Shown here piece after piece: positions 48,417-51,027 of a DNA stretch of 51,027 bases. The notes beneath the pieces are model-generated. The model worked only from the letters and a program-made list of their open reading frames with translations, made no database searches and had not been told where the DNA came from. Position 1 is the first letter of the stretch, and the number at the start of each line of letters is the position of its first letter. The stretch comes from Clostridia bacterium (GTDB taxonomy: Bacteria; Bacillota; Clostridia; TANB77; CAG-508): contig JAAWGB010000007.1 in NCBI GenBank assembly GCA_022795075.1, forward strand, positions 1 through 51,027. Direction: 5' to 3'. A program made the position numbers and the translations under genes.

Positions 48417-48440
48417 AACAGGAGCACTTTTGCTCCTGTT
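48417..48440. terminator. bidirectional terminator between the SDR cassette and the relaxase
   Basis: Perfect 10-bp stem AACAGGAGCA (48417-48426) with 48431-48440, loop CTTT. T-rich sequence follows on the plus strand; it is shared by two convergent genes. Confidence 0.85.
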
Positions 48441-48457
48441 ATGTTTATATCGTTTTT

Positions 48458-49682
48458 TTAATATTCCCTATCAAAATCATCATCTTTCTTCTTAAATTCG
48501 TTTATATCAAGTTGCTTTTCAAAATTAAAGTTAGTATATGTTTCTTTTTCAAAATCTCGTACAAGCTCATTCTCAGACGGATATGAAAATTTATGGCAAA
48601 GCCATTTGATAAATCTTTTTAAAGTCACTTTAAATTTATCTATCATTTTATTTAATTGCTTATTTTCCTGCTTTAATTTATGAATTTCTTTTTTATATTC
48701 ATGTTCTATATTATAAGCTTTACTCTCAAATTCCAACTCTAATTCTTTTTCTTTATTCTCCAGTCCTTCCTTAAGCAAACTATTTGAAAGCCTTAAATTT
48801 ACGTTTTTTTCTGTCATTGCTATATAAGCTTCTTTGAAATCTTCTGCAAAATCTACTGTATTCACTTGTTTTGACAATTCTTTATGCAATGCCTTGTTTT
48901 CTTGATAAAGCTTTGGGATTAGTTCATCTCTTGGTTTTATTATTGCATTTTCTATTTTTTCATCACGATTAAATATAGCTCTTTTAAATTCTTTTATATT
49001 AGGTGTTTTAGGTAATTCTAAGGTTATATTTTCTAATACCTTTTTAGTATTTTCAAAGTTGGTTATTTGTTTATAATTTTGAATTGTTTCATTTTTTCTT
49101 TTGGTTTCTTCTGCAGGTAATCCTCTTTGTAAATCAAATCCTTTACTTGTTATATATTCGTGAAAGGCATTTTGTAAATTTCTATAACTATCTCTACCTT
49201 TCCAAAAGTCCCTACAACATACTTTATCAATTTCTTTTTCATCTTTATCTTTTGTATGAACTACTGGAATGTAAATTAAGTGCATATGGGGTGTGGTTTC
49301 GTCAAAATGCACTACAGCTGATATTATATTTTTTTCTTCAAGATTTTTGTAATTGCAGATAAAATTGTAGCTTTCTTTAAAATATCTTTTTGTTTCTTCA
49401 TTTCCAATTGCATCAAAGAATTTATTATCTGATGTAAATATCATTTCACACATTATTATGCTATTACTTCTTATCTGTCCTTGTAAATCATATTTCTTTT
49501 TTAATTTGTCAAATTCTTTTGTATAACTTAATTCATTTTTCTTGAAGTAATAATTTAAGCTTGATTTACTAATATCTATTTCCTTATTTGAATGATTTTT
49601 TGCTTTTCTATCGTTATGAACACATATTCCGATTAGCTTGACTCCTTGTTAATTTCTCATTTCTTACAATAGCATAACTCAT
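48458..49682 (-). pseudogene. mob: MobV-family relaxase (Mob/Pre), two +1 frameshifts near the N-terminus
   Basis: The long intact frame (from 49453) holds motif III HFDETTPHMHL near 49309, a central region, and a C-terminal coiled coil. The N-terminus lies in other frames: MSYAIVRNEKLTRSQAN from ATG 49682, then a shift at CGG (49631-49629) to GICVHNDRKAKNHSNKEI and DISKSSLNYYF, then a second shift in a run of seven A (about 49500) to KYDLQGQIRSNSIIM. This reconstructs the usual MobV opening. With one C and one A removed the gene is complete. Relaxases nick oriT and lead transfer; the matching oriT lies 37 bp upstream. Confidence 0.88.
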
Positions 49683-49718
49683 TGCTCCGAAGTTCTTTCT
49701 TGCTAGAAACAAATTTAT

Positions 49719-49738
49719 TTGTCTAACACACTAGACAA
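49719..49738 (-). other. oriT: oriT / RSA-type nick site of the MobV relaxase
   Basis: On the minus strand the sequence is TTGTCTAGTGTGTTAGACAA: 7-bp arms around TAGTGTG-TTA. This is the recombination-site-A / pMV158-family origin, where MobV enzymes are known to nick in TAGTGTG/TTA. It lies just upstream of the relaxase gene, as expected. Confidence 0.85.
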
Positions 49739-49774
49739 GTTTTTCAAACTTATCCGTGTGCTCTGCGAGGCTTT

Positions 49775-49875
49775 CCTAAAAATGCCTTAACATTTTTAGG
49801 CTATAATTTATAATGAACTCATCATTATTATAAATTATAGTGAAATTGCCCATATAGAGTTGGACTGGCAATTTC
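49775..49875. repeat. three consecutive hairpins between oriT and the rep gene
   Basis: Perfect stems of 10 bp (49775-49784 with 49791-49800), 14 bp (49801-49814 with 49827-49840) and 9 bp (49842-49850 with 49867-49875), almost touching. One may end rep transcription (rep stops at 49907, minus strand); a row of three suggests a single-strand origin or extended oriT structure. Confidence 0.65.
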
Positions 49876-49906
49876 ATATCATAGCTATCTCTTACGAAGT
49901 TTCTAG

Positions 49907-50797
49907 CTAATTATCATAAGCAAAGTTGGCATAGAGAAAGTCAAGTGAGCCATCTTCATAGTCTCTTCCTGTATAAGAAATCTTATTTTCTTTTTTCTTT
50001 GAAATAGGAATATTTGTATTTCCTAAATTATTATATAAGCAAATCATCAAATAATTTTTAGCATTTTGTATATTAGGTATATTTTTTAAGATATCTAATA
50101 ACTGAATCAAATTTTCCTTTACTATAAGTTTTAATTTATCTAATATTTTAAAGTGATTAACTGTTATACTTCCAACTTTTAACGTATCTTTATAATACAA
50201 GCTATCAATAACATCTTCTAAAATAATCTTATCTTCTTGTGTAAATTCTTCTAGTTTACATTTATCTTTTATCTCTTTTAAATGAAGTTCATCATCACTA
50301 TTAGGATTGATAGACTCAGTATTGATTTTATTAGTTTTGATATTATTAGTATTGATTCCTCGTAAATTCTCCGATTCTAAATTCGTAATATTTTCGCTTC
50401 CAGAATCGTAATTTTTACGAGTCAAGAAACGTAAATCTTCCATTTCTTCATGTTGTATTTTTCCAACATATATTAAATTAGGTTTTCCTAATCCTTGCCT
50501 TTTCTCTTGTACAAGTCCTACATTATTTAACCGCTTAAATGCTTTTGTTGCAGTTTTATCAGATAAATTTAATTTTTTCTGTACTTCTTCTCTTGTAAAA
50601 ATCAAATATATATTTCTTTCTTCATCTATCCAATGATTTTTTTGAGATAATGATAATCTATCTAGTAAAAAAGCATAAAGTATTTTACTATCTGAATTTA
50701 GTTTATCTTTATATAAAGAACTTACAAATAGTTCTTGTGGTATTTTATAATATGAATTTTCTAAATATTCATTATCTTTATAAGGTTTAAATTCCAT
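49907..50797 (-). CDS. repA: RepA_N-family replication initiator
   Basis: 297 aa from ATG 50797, 7 bp after GAAAGGAGA; a longer frame has no support. The N-terminal winged-helix RepA_N domain (about residues 15-105: PQELFVSSLYKDKLNSDSK, LIFTREEVQKKLNLSDKTA) is followed by a linker and a helical C-terminal domain of the DUF6017 type (IDSLYYKDTLKVGSITVNHF) ending in RDYEDGSLDFLYANFAYDN. Such initiators are found on plasmids and on mobilisable or conjugative elements. It contains the only non-shift CGG I found (50531-50533), where the paralogue at 39781 has CAA (Gln). Confidence 0.85.
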   Translation of the reverse strand: MEFKPYKDNEYLENSYYKIPQELFVSSLYKDKLNSDSKILYAFLLDRLSLSQKNHWIDEERNIYLIFTREEVQKKLNLSDKTATKAFKRLNNVGLVQEKRQGLGKPNLIYVGKIQHEEMEDLRFLTRKNYDSGSENITNLESENLRGINTNNIKTNKINTESINPNSDDELHLKEIKDKCKLEEFTQEDKIILEDVIDSLYYKDTLKVGSITVNHFKILDKLKLIVKENLIQLLDILKNIPNIQNAKNYLMICLYNNLGNTNIPISKKKENKISYTGRDYEDGSLDFLYANFAYDN

Positions 50798-50853
50798 ATA
50801 AAAGTTCTCCTTTCTATTTATTTGAAGAACTTTAAAACTACTTGATATTTTTC

Positions 50854-50895
50854 CTTGAAACATTATAAAATTTTTCTTGAAACTTTTTCTTGAAG
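50854..50895. repeat. short direct repeats CTTGAAA(C) upstream of rep
   Basis: CTTGAAAC at 50854-50861 and 50876-50883, and CTTGAAG at 50889-50895, each after a T run. The same CCTTGAAAC word stands by the small rep and integrase (40657-40665). Possible iterons or regulatory sites for the initiator. Confidence 0.4.
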
Positions 50896-50937
50896 AAAAT
50901 AAGCATATTTTATAGAATTTTTCAGAACGCAAAAAAA

Positions 50938-50974
50938 TTATGCTATTTTTCATTTTTATTGAAAAATAGCATAA
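50938..50974. terminator. strong hairpin upstream of rep, at the window's right edge
   Basis: Perfect 15-bp arms (TTATGCTATTTTTCA, 50938-50952, with 50960-50974), 7-nt loop. It could terminate a gene entering from the right or be part of an origin. From 50975 to 51027 nothing else is recognisable. Confidence 0.6.
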
Positions 50975-51027
50975 TTTATAACTTTTGGATTTCTCCAAAT
51001 TCTCTTAAATCCCCTTGAAAAAGGGCA

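Larger units (their letters stand above)
38519..51027. mobile_element. integrative/mobilisable element(s), partly decayed; left edge after tatD, right edge outside the window
   Basis: From just after tatD, gene content becomes mobile: tnpV, two RepA_N initiators, tyrosine recombinase, excisionase, MobV relaxase with oriT, and cargo genes. No direct att repeats could be identified, and the right end is not inside the window, so boundaries are inferred. Two initiators and convergent/divergent blocks suggest more than one element inserted in sequence. Confidence 0.6.

Overview
The window is AT-rich, Gram-positive-type DNA with strong AGGAGG-like ribosome binding sites, a clostridial mreBCD/pbp2/minC cluster, a SpoIIE phosphatase and a MecA adaptor. 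It most likely comes from an uncultured, spore-forming gut-type member of the Clostridia (inferred from gene content; no marker gene gives a species).

Layout. 1-1.3 kb: a broken prepilin-like gene. 1.4-2.0 kb: mecA (minus strand). 2.2-8.6 kb: a co-directional cell-shape cluster DUF4321-radC-mreB-mreC-mreD-pbp2-minC, with no minD/minE behind minC. 8.6-11.3 kb: two small unknown genes and a second prepilin-like gene on the minus strand. 11.4-11.7 kb: a nested inverted-repeat, MITE-like element. 12.0-30.0 kb: about 18 kb of giant surface-protein genes. Gene A (1623 aa) and gene B (1412 aa) lie next to a 2834-aa gene that is an in-frame fusion of an A paralogue with a B paralogue. B and the fusion end in variant sortase signals (TPATG, VPPTG). 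30.3-32.7 kb: spoIIE. 33.0-34.4 kb: a third prepilin-like gene with a fibronectin-III-like part, split by one extra base. 34.5-38.5 kb: WG-repeat membrane protein, CorA-like membrane protein, acpS, tatD.

38.5-51.0 kb is accessory DNA: tnpV, a truncated RepA_N initiator, a tyrosine recombinase with its excisionase, a regulated cargo operon (zinc-finger protein, Cys-rich protein, DnaQ-type exonuclease with BRCT), Fic, an SDR/NTF2/SDR cassette, a MobV relaxase with a pMV158/RSA-type oriT hairpin, and a full-length RepA_N initiator. Several of these genes are broken (integrase, small rep, second SDR, relaxase), so the element, or stack of elements, looks partly decayed.

The most unusual signal cuts across the regions. 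Reading all genes by eye, I found four in-frame CGG codons in the window. Three of them (830, 33611, and 49631 on the minus strand) sit exactly where a gene needs a +1 shift to continue its conserved protein, and in every case the sequence is CGG-A, so that skipping the C lets GGA (Gly) be read. The fourth CGG is in the rep gene near the right edge. This suggests either +1 (or quadruplet CGGA) decoding at an unassigned or starved CGG codon, or a very peculiar mutational or sequencing bias. It can be tested by proteomics and by a genome-wide tRNA and codon survey.
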